NCBI GenBank assembly: GCA_934621665.1
Contig: CAKTUT010000123.1
Span: forward strand, 1-5,313
Length of the DNA: 5,313 bases
Direction of reading: 5' to 3'
Origin: an uncultured Oscillospiraceae bacterium
GTDB taxonomy: Bacteria; Bacillota; Clostridia; Oscillospirales; Oscillospiraceae
Position numbers and translations under genes: made by a program. This document shows, one piece after another, positions 2,742-5,313 of the stretch. The notes under the pieces are model-generated. The model was not told where the DNA came from, searched no databases, and saw only the letters and a list, made by a program, of their open reading frames with translations. Numbering within the stretch: the stretch's first letter is position 1; the number at the start of each line of letters is the position of its first letter.

Positions 2742-5313
2742 TTACGTCCCCGGCGTATCGTCGGAGATAGGGGGAGTAGGGGCAGGAAAAACGGGGGTAT
2801 TGTCATCTCCAGAGCCCGAACTACCAGAGTTGTTGCCGGTGTCAGAGCCGCCAGGGCTGGGGTCACTGCCGCCGCCGGAGCTGTCCGCACCGGGATTTTC
2901 CGGGTCGGTTGGATCATTGGGATTTTCGCCGTCGCCCGGTTCGTCAGCACTTGAGATTGGCTCAAAATCCGTGTCACAGTAGACAGGTTCGGAGGTATCA
3001 TAATCACTCGAGTTTTCGGGCGGTGTTGCGTAAGTACCATAAAGAACCTGCGTCTGATATGCGACAGACAATCCACCAGTATCGTCTGTACGCATAAACC
3101 GAACGGTAAAATACGTTGCGTTGGGCGTATAGCTGATGCTCAGCGTATACGTTGCGCCTGTGCCTGTGCGCGAGAGCGTCAGCGTGAGAGTAATCGTATC
3201 GGTCCTTGCCGTCTGGATGGTGATCGGCAGAACGTAACCGGTAGGCTCACTCAGAATCAGATGATACGACTTGTCCACGGTAAAGCCGGTTGTCAGATCG
3301 ACCGGATACGTCGTTCCGTCAACGGTAGTAATGGTGGCCGCAGTCACGTAGAACGCGTCAAGGCTCAGACAGCTGTCGCCATGCGTATGCGTCATATACA
3401 GGGACAGGCCGCTCCCCATCATGCCGACTGTATCCACGCCGGTATAGGCCGTCATGTCATTCGGGTCTGCGGTATAAGGCACGCCAATTTCCTGCGCATC
3501 AACACCGTTTGTCAGGCCGAGCGCATCGGACACCGTGGTGGTGCTGATGGTGGCAAGACCGGTTGCGGCGCTTGTGCCGCCGGCCAGCGGGTAAGAGCAG
3601 GTGATGTTAATCGTGGCCTCGCCTGCGACAAGACCGGTGACCGGAAGCGTGTATTTGCCGCTTTCCGCCTGCGGCACAATTTCGTCCGCATAGCTTTCCA
3701 CGGGCTGCTGCTCGGAGGTGGCGGCGTCATAATCGACGCTGACTGTCCAGACCAAAGGCTTGTCCGTATCCGGGACAAATGGCTCGTCCTTTGCAGTTTT
3801 CAGCGTGATGGTTTGCATCGACACCTCACCGCTGTGCACTGTGAGCACCTGCGTGACCTCAATTTTCAGCTCTGCTGTGATGGTCAGATGGAGAACCGCT
3901 GTACTGCCGTTCAGCTCTGCTGTGACCAGATACGCGCCGGGGGCGGTTGCGGTGAAGCGGACGTTATAATAGCCGCTTGTATCGCCCGCTTCGGGGGCGC
4001 AGCTGCTTTCAATCTCTGCCGTGACGGTAGTGATTTCCGCCGGTTTCGCGTCCGGGTCGGCATCCTCCTCGGCAAAGGTAAACTGCGGATTGCCCGTGGG
4101 GGCAGAAGCACCGCTGGTCACGTCATAGAGCTTCCAGTCCAGCGTGGCAACGCCGCTATTCTCATCCACATCGGCCAAAAGGTCGAGCGTGGCCTCGTTT
4201 TCCTGCCACAGCAGGCCGGACTTCGGCCATGCGCCGTAGTGGACGTTGACAGTCTGGCCGAACGGGTCGGTCTGCTTGAGAATGGTGGGGAACGGGTAGT
4301 TCAGACCATTCAGCGACGCGTCGTTGCCGGGGAAGCTGTACTTGCCGTCAATGTTTGCGTTGTGCTCGGTGGTGGTGACGGTGGAGAATGGGGTTCCGTT
4401 GCCGCCAAGCTTGGAGAGCAGGCCGTCTGCTGTCAGGAAGTCGGACATCTGATCATAAGTCAGATAGGGGGAGTTGCCACTGTTTGAAATCCAGATTGAA
4501 CGATTACTATCGTAGTTTTGCGTGTTGAGATTGACGGTAGTGTACCAGTTGGAATCTCTGCGGTAAAGATAGTCATTCGTTGCGGTGACTGCACTTTCCA
4601 GCGCGTAGCAGTTTACGATGTGAATGGCTGTTTTAGAAATGCCGGTTACACTAAAACGTGTACTCATAAGCTCACCATTCGAGGCAATCGAGTGCGCGGA
4701 TTGAATACAGTTTGAACCAGTAGCCTGCAATTGCACGTAGCTATAGCAATTCTCAACCACCATCTGCTTGCTAATAACACCGAGAAGACTGCCAAGATAA
4801 CCCTTATCGCAGAGGATAACGCCGCTGGCAATGCCAGCCGTCCAAATATTGGAGTCTTTTGTGCTGGTACTGGTGATAGAGCCGCCTGCGTAGCAATTGC
4901 GAATTGTTGCACGGCAGACGCCAGCGATTCCACCGACGCGGAGGTTCATATAGACACCGCCGTAACTGACTTGAAGCTTGATATTGGTTACTGCGGTGCA
5001 GCCGCTGATGTCCATATTGGTCGAGCCGACCAGACCACCAACGTTGCCGCCACCCCAACCGGGCTTGTTCATTTGGTTATCAATGATGCTGTAACCGGAA
5101 ACAGAGCAATTGGTAAAGCTGGCAGTTCCCTTGTTGCGGCTGGCAGCAAAACCGACCAGACCGCCAACGCAGTACCAGTTTGTACTATTTTCATTGTTGA
5201 TAATTTGACTGCCATTGTCGGTGTTCATAACAATTTTTTTCAGCGATGCACCTGCCGTGATGCCAAACAGACCGATGCACTGTGCTGCGCTATCAATCGA
5301 GATATTCTTGATC
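2742..5313 (-). CDS. Large GLUG-repeat/Ig-like surface protein, partial (C-terminal 856 aa)
   Basis: The frame is open to the right edge, so the start is outside the window; an internal ATG at 5228 is not the start because the upstream 28 codons continue the same repeat fold. Counting from the first full codon: residues ~14-250 hold degenerate GLUG-type repeats (GGLVG at 50-54 and 92-96, GGIAG at 127-131, GSLLG at 174-178), expected to form a beta-helix. A YPFP...VHYGAWP junction (339-363) follows, then Ig-like beta domains at about 365-480 and 483-593. A further beta-rich domain (594-728) contains HTHGDSC, an InlB/Listeria-Bacteroides-type repeat sits at 733-786, and a disordered Pro/Gly/Ser/Asp tail covers 787-856. 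No LPXTG motif, C-terminal membrane helix or cell-wall-binding repeat is seen. The likely role is an extracellular adhesin or pilus-associated protein. It is first in the visible run, 33 nt before the pseudopilin genes. No signal peptide can be judged. Confidence 0.9.
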   Translation of the reverse strand, partial: IKNISIDSAAQCIGLFGITAGASLKKIVMNTDNGSQIINNENSTNWYCVGGLVGFAASRNKGTASFTNCSVSGYSIIDNQMNKPGWGGGNVGGLVGSTNMDISGCTAVTNIKLQVSYGGVYMNLRVGGIAGVCRATIRNCYAGGSITSTSTKDSNIWTAGIASGVILCDKGYLGSLLGVISKQMVVENCYSYVQLQATGSNCIQSAHSIASNGELMSTRFSVTGISKTAIHIVNCYALESAVTATNDYLYRRDSNWYTTVNLNTQNYDSNRSIWISNSGNSPYLTYDQMSDFLTADGLLSKLGGNGTPFSTVTTTEHNANIDGKYSFPGNDASLNGLNYPFPTILKQTDPFGQTVNVHYGAWPKSGLLWQENEATLDLLADVDENSGVATLDWKLYDVTSGASAPTGNPQFTFAEEDADPDAKPAEITTVTAEIESSCAPEAGDTSGYYNVRFTATAPGAYLVTAELNGSTAVLHLTITAELKIEVTQVLTVHSGEVSMQTITLKTAKDEPFVPDTDKPLVWTVSVDYDAATSEQQPVESYADEIVPQAESGKYTLPVTGLVAGEATINITCSYPLAGGTSAATGLATISTTTVSDALGLTNGVDAQEIGVPYTADPNDMTAYTGVDTVGMMGSGLSLYMTHTHGDSCLSLDAFYVTAATITTVDGTTYPVDLTTGFTVDKSYHLILSEPTGYVLPITIQTARTDTITLTLTLSRTGTGATYTLSISYTPNATYFTVRFMRTDDTGGLSVAYQTQVLYGTYATPPENSSDYDTSEPVYCDTDFEPISSADEPGDGENPNDPTDPENPGADSSGGGSDPSPGGSDTGNNSGSSGSGDDNTPVFPAPTPPISDDTPGT
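2745..2954 (-). other. Low-complexity acidic Pro/Gly/Ser tail of the surface protein
   Basis: The last 70 residues of the large protein are almost entirely D, E, N, P, G, S and T, with runs such as DPTDPENPG and SSGSGDD, then a Pro-rich end (PVFPAPTPP). Such tails are usually flexible spacers that cross the wall and precede an anchor. Here the frame stops at TAA (2744-2742) with no anchor after the spacer. No anchor-like peptide is evident in the 33-nt gap before the next gene. Confidence 0.8.

Noticed and set aside
3261..4487. Long plus-strand open frame (408 codons) opposite the Ig-like region
   Set aside because: It is antisense to a clearly coding frame, its product is rich in Arg, Cys, His and Gly without domain logic, and it has no good start signals. 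High-GC coding DNA often leaves the opposite strand open.
5226..5228. ATG as the true start of the large surface protein
   Set aside because: The same frame continues to the window edge with repeat-like sequence (CIGLFGITAG), and no Shine-Dalgarno precedes the ATG.
1..5313. CRISPR array, tRNA, rRNA or insertion sequence
   Set aside because: No regularly spaced direct repeats, cloverleaf-like sequence, rRNA segment or transposase-like frame was seen on either strand.

Overview
The window looks like chromosomal DNA of a moderately GC-rich Clostridia member, most likely a gut Oscillospiraceae/Ruminococcaceae-type Firmicute. This rests on a DUF975 membrane protein with a strong sigma-A-type promoter, purine-rich Shine-Dalgarno sites, GTG and TTG starts beside clear ribosome sites, and pseudopilins of a style I associate with such genomes. 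The assignment is inference; no rRNA or tRNA is present to confirm it.

Layout: two convergent transcription units. On the plus strand, positions 1-108 hold the tail of an upstream unit (a GC-rich hairpin, then a textbook terminator). A consensus-like promoter (162-190) then drives one DUF975-family integral membrane protein gene (251-853), which ends at its own terminator (881-915). On the minus strand, a four-gene run covers 5313 down to 1150: the C-terminal 856 residues of a very large GLUG/Ig-like surface protein whose start lies outside the window, then three small genes whose products each carry a type IV pilin-like N-terminal helix. About 200 nt without a convincing gene separate the last pilin-like gene from a minus-strand terminator (920-948).

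How the genes may work together: the three small proteins resemble the GspK/PilX, GspI/PilV and GspJ/PilW minor (pseudo)pilin types, in that order. They are tightly spaced: a 33-nt gap, a 4-nt TTGA stop/start overlap, and a 15-nt gap. In Gram-negative type IV pili such minor pilins form a priming or tip complex and are often encoded with a large adhesin, PilY1. Here a beta-rich surface protein with no sortase signal or C-terminal membrane anchor occupies the adhesin position. The most interesting reading is therefore a Firmicute counterpart of a pilus-tip adhesin plus minor-pilin operon. No assembly ATPase, platform protein, major pilin or prepilin peptidase is visible, so the link to a working pilus remains inference.
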